DNA of 64,000 nucleotides from an uncultured Chlorobiota bacterium (GTDB lineage: Bacteria > Bacteroidota > Ignavibacteria > UBA10030 > UBA6906). The stretch covers positions 159,039-223,038 of the forward strand of contig CAADGV010000024.1 in assembly GCA_900696645.1 (NCBI GenBank), written 5' to 3'. Positions 25,513 to 33,402 of this stretch are shown here, in pieces. A program made the position numbers and the translations under genes. The notes below the pieces were generated by a model. It saw nothing but the letters and a program-made list of their open reading frames with translations. It was not told the DNA's origin and did not search any database. Numbering within the stretch: position 1 is the first letter of the stretch; every line of letters begins with the position of its first letter.

Positions 25513-27864
25513 GTGGAAACAATAAACTTTGGAACAAACGGTGATATGCACGGAGGACTGCCGCGTGAATCCCATGTGCAGGAGTATGTCTCCATTATTC
25601 TTCGGGGAAAGTGGGTCATTCTTGCCTCGATGCTGCTTGCCACTGCCATCAGCGCATTCGTCACATTGCGCACCGATCCGGTGTACGAATCCGCGGCTCT
25701 TGTTCTTGTGGATATGAAAGGAAAAGGTGGCCAGCTTCCGTTCTTTGATTTTGCAGGGACGAGCTTCAACAAGATGACGAATGAGCTTGAAATCCTCAAA
25801 TCACGAACGATGGCGGAGGCGGTTGCTCAGGATCTGCTGAAGGACGCGGAACATGCCAGCCCGATCACAGAGGTAACCCCGATACTTCAGGTGATTGTTG
25901 ATGGCGTTCCCCAACAGAAACTCGCCAGCGTGAGGGAGGTTGCAGGGCGACTGCTCGGGTCGGTGTCGTTTGTTCCCATTCGTGACTCGGATATCATCCG
26001 GATCACGGCACGCAGCAATCACCGGGCGGAGGCGGCATTGCTTGCCAACACCTACATGAAGGTCTATGCCGAGCGTAACATGGATGCCAGCCGTACACGT
26101 TCCCGTGCTGTGCGCGAGTTCCTGCAGAGCCAGTTGGAAACCCGCAGAAGTGCCCTGGATACAGCCGAGGCATCCCTTCAGGCATACATGAAGTCTGCCG
26201 GCATGGTCTCGCTCGACGGTGAGTCCAACAAGGTTGTAGCCCAGTTATCTCAACTCGAGGCAAACCGCGACGCCATCGAGGTGGAAATTCGCTCGAAGGA
26301 AACCGCACTCGCTTCCTACCGTGAAGAGATTACCAAGCAGGAACCCAGCGTTGCACGAACGCTCGGCGAATCGAGCGATGCGTATATCCGCTTGCTGCAG
26401 GACAAGCTTGCCGCACTTGAGGTACAGCGTGATGTTGTCATTGCCCAGAATCCCGCGCTTGCCGGACAGTCTATTTACTCCGAGAAATTGAAGGAAATTG
26501 ATTCTCAAATCTCAGCCCTGAAGAAGAATCTCAAATCACGAACAGAAGCATTCCTTAAAACCATCGGCTCCGGCGACGACGGCATTGGAAGCGCTGCATT
26601 TGTCGGGCAGATGAGGCAGAAGATTGTGGAGCAACAGATTGAGTTGGAAGCTCTTGATTCTCGCAAGCGGGCTCTGCAGTCTGTTATTTCACAATACGAG
26701 CGGCAGTTCAACCAGATCCCGGAGAAAAGTATTGAACTGGCGAAACTCCAACGGGCTAGGCTCAGTAACGAGAAACTCTACCTCCTCGTCGAGGAAAAGT
26801 ACAACGAAGCCGCCATTACCGAAAAATCCGAATTCGGGTACGTTGACATCATCGATCCGGCAATTGTGCCGGGCGGGCCCGTCAGTCCGAACATGCGCAA
26901 GAACCTCATTCTTGGCCTGTTAGTCGGCCTCGGACTTGGTGTAGCGTACGTCCTCCTGCGTTCCTATCTCGATGTTCGGGTGAGAACTCCCGAGGATCTG
27001 AAGCGATTCGGGTTCATTCCGCTTTCCGCCGTGCATCAAATGGACAATGTGCCCAGACAGGAGGGATCCACAGGAAACGGGCATTCCCATCACGAAAGTA
27101 CCGATTTCGACCCGCATCTGGTTGCGTACCACAATCCGCTGTCGCCTCTCGCCGAGGCGTACCGCCGTTTGCGTACGAACGTTCTGTACGCACAACTTGA
27201 CACGCCGCTGAAGAGTTTTCTGGTTACGAGCGCAAACCCGTCGGAAGGGAAATCCACCACTATCTCCAATCTTGCTGTTGCATTTGCACAAGCCGAAAAG
27301 AGGGTGTTATTAGTTGATGCGGATATGCGTCGGTCGACAATTCACAACTACTTCAGGATCAACAAGAACCCGGGGCTCACGGATGTCTTTGTAGGGAGTG
27401 TCACCATTGATGAGGCACTGAACAAGAATGTTGTGGAGAATCTGGACGTGCTGTGTTGCGGTACAACGCCTCCCAATCCGGCGGAACTTCTCGGCTCGCG
27501 CAGAATGCGTGAATTCATCGAACAGATGAGCGGGAAGTACGACATCCTGATGTTCGATTCGCCGCCGCTGCTTGCCGTCACGGATGCGGCCGTTCTCTCG
27601 ACTGTTGTCGATGGGGCAATTCTTGTAGCTTCCGCTGGGAAGACCCGTGCCACGGCAATCTACCGTGCAACAGAATCTCTGGCCAGTGTCGGGGGAAAAG
27701 TACTCGGCGTGCTGCTCAACAATTTTGATGTCAAGAAAGCATACGGCGGCTACTACGGCAGCTACGGCTACAGTTACTACGCGCACAACTACGGCTACTA
27801 CCATTCCAACGGAAACGGTGAAAGCCCCAAGAAGCGAAAGAAGTCCCTGCGAAGAAGTGCATGA
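25513..27864 (+). CDS. Wzc-like polysaccharide co-polymerase / BY-kinase
   Basis: 783 residues from a GTG start. A Wzz chain-length domain with a first transmembrane helix (WVILASMLLATAISAFV) comes first, followed by a long periplasmic coiled-coil/GNVR region (about 170-450). The second membrane helix is LILGLLVGLGLGVAYVLL. The cytoplasmic bacterial tyrosine kinase domain has Walker A SANPSEGKSTTISNLAVAF (about residue 575), Walker A' VLLVDADMRRS and Walker B ILMFDSPPLLAVTDA. The tail is a Tyr-rich autophosphorylation cluster (GGYYGSYGYSYYAHNYGYYH) before a basic end. It controls polymer length and export by cycles of Tyr phosphorylation. It is the first gene of the locus and overlaps the next start. 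Confidence 0.94.
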   Translation: METINFGTNGDMHGGLPRESHVQEYVSIILRGKWVILASMLLATAISAFVTLRTDPVYESAALVLVDMKGKGGQLPFFDFAGTSFNKMTNELEILKSRTMAEAVAQDLLKDAEHASPITEVTPILQVIVDGVPQQKLASVREVAGRLLGSVSFVPIRDSDIIRITARSNHRAEAALLANTYMKVYAERNMDASRTRSRAVREFLQSQLETRRSALDTAEASLQAYMKSAGMVSLDGESNKVVAQLSQLEANRDAIEVEIRSKETALASYREEITKQEPSVARTLGESSDAYIRLLQDKLAALEVQRDVVIAQNPALAGQSIYSEKLKEIDSQISALKKNLKSRTEAFLKTIGSGDDGIGSAAFVGQMRQKIVEQQIELEALDSRKRALQSVISQYERQFNQIPEKSIELAKLQRARLSNEKLYLLVEEKYNEAAITEKSEFGYVDIIDPAIVPGGPVSPNMRKNLILGLLVGLGLGVAYVLLRSYLDVRVRTPEDLKRFGFIPLSAVHQMDNVPRQEGSTGNGHSHHESTDFDPHLVAYHNPLSPLAEAYRRLRTNVLYAQLDTPLKSFLVTSANPSEGKSTTISNLAVAFAQAEKRVLLVDADMRRSTIHNYFRINKNPGLTDVFVGSVTIDEALNKNVVENLDVLCCGTTPPNPAELLGSRRMREFIEQMSGKYDILMFDSPPLLAVTDAAVLSTVVDGAILVASAGKTRATAIYRATESLASVGGKVLGVLLNNFDVKKAYGGYYGSYGYSYYAHNYGYYHSNGNGESPKKRKKSLRRSA

Positions 27865-28406
27865 CGTTTCATCCACCATCTGTCTGGAAGATCATGAAGA
27901 ATTTCCTTCTGTTCGGTATTATCGGCGTTACGACGGTTCTGCTGTCTGCATCTGCACATGCGCAGCTCGATCAAACAGGGCTGCTTTCCGCCACATCGGT
28001 GGGAACCACGACGTCGAACTTCTATTTCGCGAAGCCTAATGAGCTGACCATCATCGTGAATGTTTTGGGGTTTGTGCAAAAACCCGGACGGTACGAAATC
28101 TCCAGCACCATCGATCTCATCAACCTGCTTGCACTTGCCGGCGGACCCTCTTCGGACGGAACACTGAAGGGGGTGAAAATCTCCCGACTCGTTCGAAACG
28201 AGGAACGCTTTGCCCGGCAGGAATTCACCATCGATCTAAATGATCTGACACGGGTTGGCGCGGAACAACTCGCTTTACAGCCCGGCGATGTTGTGGAGGT
28301 TGACAGATCCACGTGGTCGGTTGTACGTGATATCTTCGGTGTTGTGGGGTATGCTGCCGTGATTACAACAACCGCAGCCACGGTCATCAATCTGGCCCGG
28401 AGATAA
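27861..28406 (+). CDS. SLBB-domain protein, polysaccharide export-related
   Basis: Overlaps the kinase gene by four bases (ATGA). A second ATG at 27894 (MKNFLLFGIIGVTTVLL), preceded by CTGGAAG, gives a cleaner signal peptide ending near AHA/QL and may be the true start. The mature part contains one SLBB beta-grasp domain (TIIVNVLGFVQKPGRYEISS, then LINLLALAGGPSSDGTLKGV, then LQPGDVVEVDRS). It ends in a hydrophobic helix (VVGYAAVITTTAATVINLA). Unlike Wza, the polysaccharide export sequence domain is absent, so it is not a complete outer-membrane channel. It probably partners the adjacent Wzc-like kinase in a periplasmic or membrane complex. Confidence 0.85.
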   Translation: MTFHPPSVWKIMKNFLLFGIIGVTTVLLSASAHAQLDQTGLLSATSVGTTTSNFYFAKPNELTIIVNVLGFVQKPGRYEISSTIDLINLLALAGGPSSDGTLKGVKISRLVRNEERFARQEFTIDLNDLTRVGAEQLALQPGDVVEVDRSTWSVVRDIFGVVGYAAVITTTAATVINLARR

Positions 28407-28440
28407 GTTGTCCCACACAACGGTCAGGGGGTATTTCGCG

Positions 28441-29004
28441 ATGAACCATCTCATATCTGCAACAGGGCACACCGCACGGTGGTACGCGCTGTACACTCGT
28501 TCACGGTTTGAAAAGAAGATCGATGATGATTTTCGGCGGCGGGGAATTGAATGCTTCCTTCCGCTCGTGGAAGAGGTGCGTCTGTGGAGCGACCGGAAAA
28601 AGAAAGTGCTTGAGCCCCTGTTCAGAGGGTACATCTTTGTGCGAACGGATTTGCGCAACAAGGTCTCCATCCTCCAAACCGACGGCATCGTCCGGTTTGT
28701 GGGTGTGCGCAACACGCCATCTCCTGTTCCGGAACAACAAATCAACTGGGTTCGCATTCTTGCAGGCTCGCCTGATGCGATTCGTCGCGAAGAGTATGTG
28801 AGCGTGGGCGAGGTTGTACGGATCACTGCGGGTCAGTTCAAAGGTGTAGAAGGATTTGTCATGAAAGTGAAGGATACGGCTCGTGTTGCCGTGTCGCTGT
28901 CGTGCATTGCCCAATCGGTATCTGTGGAAGTGCCGCAGGAATTTTTGGAGAGAATCGATCAACCTGTCGCTGAACCAAGTATCGGTTTCGTTCGCAGGCT
29001 GTAG
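28441..29004 (+). CDS. UpxY/NusG-like transcription antiterminator
   Basis: The ATG at 28441 has a good CAGGGGGT ribosome binding site nine bases ahead; a TTG at 28408 is the alternative. 187 residues: an NGN domain (RWYALYTRSRFEKKIDDDFR, RGYIFVRTDLRNKV) and a C-terminal KOW motif (VGEVVRITAGQFKGVEGFVM). In Bacteroidota, UpxY proteins are encoded near the head of surface-polysaccharide operons and prevent premature termination in their own leader. The position here, third in the locus, fits. A 7-bp inverted repeat, CGACGTC (29020-29026) with GACGTCG (29045-29051), lies just downstream. Confidence 0.9.
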   Translation: MNHLISATGHTARWYALYTRSRFEKKIDDDFRRRGIECFLPLVEEVRLWSDRKKKVLEPLFRGYIFVRTDLRNKVSILQTDGIVRFVGVRNTPSPVPEQQINWVRILAGSPDAIRREEYVSVGEVVRITAGQFKGVEGFVMKVKDTARVAVSLSCIAQSVSVEVPQEFLERIDQPVAEPSIGFVRRL

Positions 29005-29005
29005 T

Positions 29006-29140
29006 TCAAGAATCTCTTTCGACGTCGTTGACAGACTCGTCCGTGACGTCGCATTGTAAGACCATGTCCGAGTAGGCCGCATCGTGCAGCTCAAAAAGCA
29101 CAATGTGACTGAAAGGGCGGAGCGTGCCTGAGAGGACAAG
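29006..29140 (-). pseudogene. Possible 3' fragment of a minus-strand gene truncated by repeat element
   Basis: Reading the minus strand towards 29006 gives LSGTLRPFSHIVLFELHDA and then AYSDMVLQCDVTDESV before NDVERDS and a stop. It is about 42 acidic, protein-like codons with a GC-rich third position. Upstream (towards higher coordinates) the frame enters a heptanucleotide repeat array and has no start. It is convergent with the antiterminator gene, whose stop is one base away. I do not recognise the family, and a 45-codon open frame can arise by chance, so this is a weak call. Confidence 0.3.
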
Positions 29141-29175
29141 TCCCAAATCCCAATTGCCAAATTCCAAGTACCAAG
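29134..29175. repeat. Heptanucleotide array, left flank of cassette A
   Basis: Six consecutive 7-bp units on strict 7-bp phase (29134, 29141, 29148, 29155, 29162, 29169), with consensus NNCCAAR/W on the plus strand. The first unit is degenerate. It is mirrored by an inverted array at 29574-29601. Confidence 0.8.
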
Positions 29176-29203
29176 CAGCGACCGCGGAGCCTATTGACGA
29201 AAC

Positions 29204-29563
29204 ATGATGAACACAGACCGTCCATATGACCTTGAGGAGCGGACGTTCCTGTTTGCAAAGGAAGTCGCACTCTTCTGCAAGCGTTTGCCGAAGAATGTCG
29301 AGAACATAGAATACATCAAACAGGTCATACGATCATCAGGCTCAGTCGGTGCGAATTACATTGAGGCCAATGAATCGTTGGGAGAAAAAGACTTTTCACT
29401 GAGGTTAAAGATCAGCCGTAAGGAAGCCAAAGAGTCGATGTACTGGTTACGACTCATTTGTGAGACAAACAATACCCAATTCGCCGGGTCCGGGACAGTT
29501 CTCGTGAATGAGGCGAATGAATTGCGGAAAATCCTTTCCACCATCATAAACAAAGCGAAATAG
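29204..29563 (+). CDS. Four-helix-bundle (S23/IVP-like) protein, cassette A
   Basis: 119 residues starting MMNTDRPYDLEERTFLFAKE. The family core is RSSGSVGANYIEANESLGEK, followed by FSLRLKISRKEAKESMYWLR. This is the NYIEA subgroup of TIGR02436-type four-helix bundle proteins, relatives of the protein encoded in 23S rRNA intervening sequences and of the Avd accessory protein of diversity-generating retroelements. These proteins form positively charged oligomeric barrels thought to bind nucleic acid; no enzymatic role is known. It sits alone between two inverted heptanucleotide arrays, separating the antiterminator from a sugar-nucleotide dehydrogenase. The gene has nothing in common with polysaccharide synthesis and is probably part of an inserted element. 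Confidence 0.88.
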   Translation: MMNTDRPYDLEERTFLFAKEVALFCKRLPKNVENIEYIKQVIRSSGSVGANYIEANESLGEKDFSLRLKISRKEAKESMYWLRLICETNNTQFAGSGTVLVNEANELRKILSTIINKAK

Positions 29564-29573
29564 GCACTTCATC

Positions 29574-29601
29574 ATTGGAATTTGGAGTTTGGACTTTGGA
29601 A
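29574..29601. repeat. Heptanucleotide array, right flank of cassette A (inverted)
   Basis: Four units in exact 7-bp phase (29574, 29581, 29588, 29595), consensus WTTGGAN on the plus strand. This is the reverse complement of the left-flank consensus. It ends 14 bases before the next gene's ATG. Confidence 0.85.
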
Positions 29602-29615
29602 TTTCACATAGAATT

Positions 29616-30917
29616 ATGAGTATCAAACAGGAGTTTCTCAAGAGAATTGACTCAAGAGATGCCCGGATCGGCATCATCGGCCTCGGCTACGTCGGATTGC
29701 CGCTCGGACTCTGCTTCGCGGAGAAGAAGTTTCGCTGCGTCGGCTTTGATATCGACCGGAAAAAGACCGACGCATTGTCGAAAGGCGAATCGTATATCAA
29801 ACACATTCCTTCCGAACGCATCAGGCAGGCTGTCTGTTCAGGGATGTTCAGCGCGACAACAGACTTTTCGAAGATTGCGGAGTGTGACGCTGTTCTGATT
29901 GCCGTACCGACACCGTTGAACAAGAATCGCGAGCCTGACATGTCGTACATCGTCAGTACGTGCGAGACGGTTACACCGTATGTGCGTGCAGGTCAGTTGT
30001 TCGTGCTGGAGTCAACTACCTATCCCGGCACAACGGACGAGGTGGTCGTTCCGATTCTCGAATCAACCGGATTGAAATGCGATGTTGACTTCTTCGCGGC
30101 CTTTTCTCCCGAGCGTGAGGATCCGAACAACAAGGAATACCGGACCGAGACGATCCCGAAAGTCGTCGGTGCAACATCACCTGAAGGACTGGCCGTTGCG
30201 GACAGGCTCTACTCACAGATCGTCGTGCGAACCGTTCCTGTTTCTTCAACGCGTGTTGCCGAGGCGACAAAACTGATGGAGAACATCTTCCGCTCTGTAA
30301 ACATCGCCCTCGTGAATGAGTTGAAAGTCGCCTTCATGAAAATGGGAATTGATGTGTGGGAAGTGATCGAAGCAGCGAAGACAAAACCGTTCGGCTACAT
30401 GCCGTTCTATCCGGGTCCGGGACTCGGCGGCCACTGCATTCCTATCGATCCGTTCTATCTCACGTGGAAAGCACGAGAGTACGGAGTTGCTACGCGGTTC
30501 ATCGAGCTTGCAGGGGAGATCAATACTGCCATGCCGGACTTTGTTGTGCAACGAGTGATGGAAACACTCAATGACCATGGCAAGGCACTTAAAGGTTCGA
30601 AGATCCTGATCCTGGGTCTTGCATATAAAGCCAACGTTGACGACGACCGCGAATCTCCTTCTTATCATCTGATCGAGAAGTTGGAAGAGAAAGGGGCAAC
30701 CGTGAGCTACAACGATCCGTTCGTTCCCGTTATTCGTCCCTCCCGTGAATGGTCGAAGTATGCCGGCCGCGAGTCGGTGGAAGTAAGCAACAACTACGAT
30801 CTCATCCTCATCGCCACACCGCATGACGAATACAGGAAAATGGATTTCAGTAGCTTCTCCGCGCCGATTGTGGATACGAGAAATATTGTGTCCGGCGGTA
30901 GAGCATACAAGGCTTAG
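29616..30917 (+). CDS. UDP-N-acetylhexosamine/UDP-sugar 6-dehydrogenase (WbpA/TviB-like)
   Basis: The ATG at 29616 gives 433 residues; the TTG at 29589 lies inside the heptad repeat and is rejected. The N-terminal Rossmann motif is IGIIGLGYVGLPLGLCFAEK. The central domain holds the catalytic Cys in FYPGPGLGGHCIPIDPFYL. The C-terminal UDP-binding domain is ILGLAYKANVDDDRESPSY. The FYPGPGLGGHCIP form favours the UDP-GlcNAc/ManNAc dehydrogenase branch over plain UDP-glucose dehydrogenase. It makes a uronic acid nucleotide by two NAD-dependent oxidations. Cassette A lies immediately upstream and cassette B begins two bases after its stop. Confidence 0.93.
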   Translation: MSIKQEFLKRIDSRDARIGIIGLGYVGLPLGLCFAEKKFRCVGFDIDRKKTDALSKGESYIKHIPSERIRQAVCSGMFSATTDFSKIAECDAVLIAVPTPLNKNREPDMSYIVSTCETVTPYVRAGQLFVLESTTYPGTTDEVVVPILESTGLKCDVDFFAAFSPEREDPNNKEYRTETIPKVVGATSPEGLAVADRLYSQIVVRTVPVSSTRVAEATKLMENIFRSVNIALVNELKVAFMKMGIDVWEVIEAAKTKPFGYMPFYPGPGLGGHCIPIDPFYLTWKAREYGVATRFIELAGEINTAMPDFVVQRVMETLNDHGKALKGSKILILGLAYKANVDDDRESPSYHLIEKLEEKGATVSYNDPFVPVIRPSREWSKYAGRESVEVSNNYDLILIATPHDEYRKMDFSSFSAPIVDTRNIVSGGRAYKA

Positions 30918-30919
30918 CT

Positions 30920-30961
30920 GATTGTTGTTTGTTGATGGTTGATTGTTGACAGTCGATGGTG
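30920..30961. repeat. Heptanucleotide array, left flank of cassette B
   Basis: Six units in exact 7-bp phase (30920, 30927, 30934, 30941, 30948, 30955), consensus GATTGTT with the last two degenerate. It begins two bases after the dehydrogenase stop codon. The inverse array is at 31446-31473. Confidence 0.85.
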
Positions 30962-30995
30962 TATCATGTGAAGTCACAAACACGTGTGGTGCATC

Positions 30996-31418
30996 ATGAA
31001 CGAACAACAGCCATCAGCGAAGGAACCCCTCAGGTCAGCGATTCACAAGTTGGAAGATCTCGAGTGTTACGTGAGGGCCAGGGCATTTCGAAAGCGTGTC
31101 TCCGAGACTTGTAAGCTCCTGCCGAAAGAAGAACAGTTTCGTTTGAGAGATCAACTGCTCAGATCGTCGAGATCCGTTGCGGCCAATATTGCAGAAGGCT
31201 ATGGTCGTCACCATCATCAGGAAAATCTCCAGTTCTGTCGTCAGGCCCGCGGTTCACTAACGGAGACAATCGAACATTTGAATTGTGCACTTGACGAGAG
31301 ATTTGTCGACGATGCACTGTACACTTTGCTGCGAGAGGAAAGCGACACATTGCTGAAGATCCTCAACGGCTACATCTCATACCTTCGAAAAGCAGCGGCA
31401 GCGGCAAAATCACGATAA
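30996..31418 (+). CDS. Four-helix-bundle (S23/IVP-like) protein, cassette B
   Basis: The ATG at 30996 gives MNEQQPSAKEPLRSAIHKLE, 140 residues. The hallmark LLRSSRSVAANIAEGYGRHH places it in the NIAEG subgroup of TIGR02436 four-helix bundle proteins, distinct from the NYIEA copy 1.5 kb upstream. Further helices (ENLQFCRQARGSLTETIEHL, YTLLREESDTLLKILNGYIS) match the expected bundle, and the C-terminus is basic. No reverse transcriptase, variable repeat or rRNA gene is nearby, so it is neither a complete retroelement nor a 23S intervening sequence. It lies in its own cassette bounded by inverted GATTGTT-type heptads, wedged between two sugar-nucleotide genes. Confidence 0.92.
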   Translation: MNEQQPSAKEPLRSAIHKLEDLECYVRARAFRKRVSETCKLLPKEEQFRLRDQLLRSSRSVAANIAEGYGRHHHQENLQFCRQARGSLTETIEHLNCALDERFVDDALYTLLREESDTLLKILNGYISYLRKAAAAAKSR

Positions 31419-31445
31419 TCCCATCGCAGCACAGCCAAGGCGTTG

Positions 31446-31473
31446 AACCATCAACTAACAACTATCAACAATC
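31446..31473. repeat. Heptanucleotide array, right flank of cassette B (inverted)
   Basis: Four units in exact 7-bp phase (31446, 31453, 31460, 31467), consensus AACWATC on the plus strand, the reverse complement of the left array. The last unit directly abuts the TTG start codon at 31474. Confidence 0.88.
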
Positions 31474-32484
31474 TTGCCTGAATACCTCGTCACCGGTTCC
31501 GCCGGCTTCATCGGCTACCACCTTGCTGAGCGGCTGCTCAATGACGGCGTGCGGGTTGTCGGGCTAGACAACATGAATGCGTACTACGATGTCAGTCTGA
31601 AGGAGGCGCGGCTCGAACGGCTTCGACGCCACAAGGGATTCAAGTTTGAGAAACTCGACCTTGCAGACCGGAGCGGGATGGAACGGCTGTTCGCTGAACA
31701 CACCTTCGATGTGGTTGTCAATCTGGCGGCGCAGGCGGGCGTCCGTTACTCGCTTACCAATCCGCATGCGTACATCGATTCGAACATTGTCGGGTTTTTG
31801 AATATCCTTGAAGGATGCAGGCACGCGAAGGTGAAGCATCTCGTCTTCGCATCCAGCAGCTCGGTGTACGGTGCCAACACCCAAATGCCCTTTGCCGTGT
31901 CGGACAATGTCGATCATCCAGTATCGTTGTACGCGGCAAGCAAAAAGTCAAACGAGTTGATGGCGCATTCGTATGCACATTTGTACAAGCTTCCGTGTAC
32001 AGGACTTCGTTTCTTTTCCGTGTACGGCCCGTGGGGGAGACCGGACATGGCGATGTTCTTGTTCACGAAGGCGATCCTGGAGGGGAAGCCAATCGACGTG
32101 TACAACAACGGCGACCTGCAACGCGACTTCACCTACATTGACGATATTGTCGAGGGAGTTGCGCGTGTCGCAGCACGAATCCCGTCCGCAGACCCGGCAT
32201 GGAACGGCGATGCTCCGAATCCCGCAACAAGCAAAGCGCCGTACCGTCTCTACAACATCGGCAATCATAATCCGGTACACCTGATGCACTTCATTGAACT
32301 GATCGAGAAGGCAGCAGGGCGGACGGCGGAAAAGCGATTTCTTCCGATGCAGCCCGGAGATGTGCCCGCAACATTTGCCGATGTGGACGATCTTGTGCAG
32401 GATGTCGGCTTTGCGCCGGCCACACCGATTGAAAAAGGAGTGAAGAAATTTGTGGAGTGGTACAGGGAGTATTATGGGTGTTGA
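31474..32484 (+). CDS. NAD-dependent epimerase, UDP-glucuronate 4-epimerase-like
   Basis: 336 residues from TTG ([20 protein letters not shown]). The first residues are already the Rossmann beta-strand, so little coding sequence can be missing. The glycine-rich [10 protein letters not shown] motif, the catalytic YxxxK in [20 protein letters not shown] and [20 protein letters not shown] mark the extended SDR branch of UDP-glucuronate/galacturonate epimerases. It would interconvert the uronate made by the upstream dehydrogenase. The start codon touches the right array of cassette B and has no Shine-Dalgarno sequence. The original 5' region was therefore probably replaced when the cassette arrived. 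Confidence 0.9.
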   Translation: MPEYLVTGSAGFIGYHLAERLLNDGVRVVGLDNMNAYYDVSLKEARLERLRRHKGFKFEKLDLADRSGMERLFAEHTFDVVVNLAAQAGVRYSLTNPHAYIDSNIVGFLNILEGCRHAKVKHLVFASSSSVYGANTQMPFAVSDNVDHPVSLYAASKKSNELMAHSYAHLYKLPCTGLRFFSVYGPWGRPDMAMFLFTKAILEGKPIDVYNNGDLQRDFTYIDDIVEGVARVAARIPSADPAWNGDAPNPATSKAPYRLYNIGNHNPVHLMHFIELIEKAAGRTAEKRFLPMQPGDVPATFADVDDLVQDVGFAPATPIEKGVKKFVEWYREYYGC

Positions 32485-32529
32485 GGATGAGGATGAGATT
32501 GATGGTTGATCGAAAATCGATTTGGAGAA

Positions 32530-33357
32530 ATGGAAACACAGGCAGTAGTGAATACTTCGCGTAGCAATCCCGGTTGGCAAGGGGTGGGAACACCCGGAAT
32601 TGAGTATTTCTCAGGGCGTGTGAAGAGTATTCTTTCAGGGCTAACAACATTCAAACCGGGAACCGGAAACCTTCTTCTTGCCACACTTGCAGACTTCTGG
32701 AATAACTGGATTCTTCCGTATAAAAGGGCGAACTGTGTCTGTTGTGGATGGAATGGCAGTTCTTTTCTGGCTTCAGCCAATTGGCGCACCGTAACCTTTC
32801 AATCCCGATGTCCCCATTGTGATTCGAGATCTCGCCATCGCGGCCTTGTCCGGTATTTGGACCTCCACGCGTCGGAACTGAATCATCGGCGGACGCTTTT
32901 GTTTGCTCCAGAGGGCATCATTCTCAAGTCACTCAGAAGAATCGGCATAGATATATTGCAAACAACTGACTTCATACTCGCTGACGTCGATTTTCCCGGC
33001 GAAGACATCCAGAAGCTTACGCTTGAAAACGCATCATTCGATCTGGTGCTGTGCAATCATGTGTTGGAGCACGTCGCTGATGACCAATCCGCTATCCGTG
33101 AATGCGCCAGGATTTTGAGCAGTGATGGTATTGCATTATTTACCATTCCCGGCGACTACGACAAGGCGGAAACCTGGTACTTCACGAGCCCTGATAGCAA
33201 CGGACATCATCGCCATTACGGGCTTGATGTTCTCACGAAATTCAAGAATGCGTTTCCGTTCGTTGAAGCAGTTGATATGTCAACATTTGGTTCGCGGGAG
33301 GACCATATTCGTTATCGTGATTTGTTGTTTGTTTGTAGAAAGAATAGCATTGCGTGA
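32530..33357 (+). CDS. SAM-dependent methyltransferase with N-terminal zinc-binding module
   Basis: The ATG at 32530 follows TTTGGAGAA, a good ribosome binding site; a TTG at 32506 adds eight residues. The N-terminal third has paired cysteines (CVCCGWNGSSF, then CPHCDSRSRHRGL) that should bind zinc. The C-terminal half has class I methyltransferase features (ASFDLVLCNHVLEHVADDQS, then ILSSDGIALFTIPG), while the usual glycine-rich SAM loop is poorly conserved. Such proteins occur in polysaccharide loci where they methylate sugars or terminate chains. In ABC-exported polymers a terminal methyl group can be an export signal, and the Wzm/Wzt exporter follows directly. Substrate is unknown. Confidence 0.8.
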   Translation: METQAVVNTSRSNPGWQGVGTPGIEYFSGRVKSILSGLTTFKPGTGNLLLATLADFWNNWILPYKRANCVCCGWNGSSFLASANWRTVTFQSRCPHCDSRSRHRGLVRYLDLHASELNHRRTLLFAPEGIILKSLRRIGIDILQTTDFILADVDFPGEDIQKLTLENASFDLVLCNHVLEHVADDQSAIRECARILSSDGIALFTIPGDYDKAETWYFTSPDSNGHHRHYGLDVLTKFKNAFPFVEAVDMSTFGSREDHIRYRDLLFVCRKNSIA

Positions 33358-33402
33358 GGTACCGCGCGACACATTTGTTCTCAGCAATATGTATCCAATA
33401 AC

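Noticed and set aside
25403..25537. Longer N-terminus for the metallophosphoesterase.
   Set aside because: The extra 44 residues overlap the divergent kinase gene's start, and the conserved family N-terminus begins exactly at the inner ATG.
28501..29160. 219-codon minus-strand frame opposite the antiterminator.
   Set aside because: It is antisense to the NGN and KOW domains and its composition is Ser/Arg/Thr-rich, typical of shadow frames.
29134..31473. Diversity-generating retroelement or 23S rRNA intervening sequence, because of the Avd/IVP-like proteins.
   Set aside because: No reverse transcriptase, template/variable repeat pair or rRNA sequence is present in the window.
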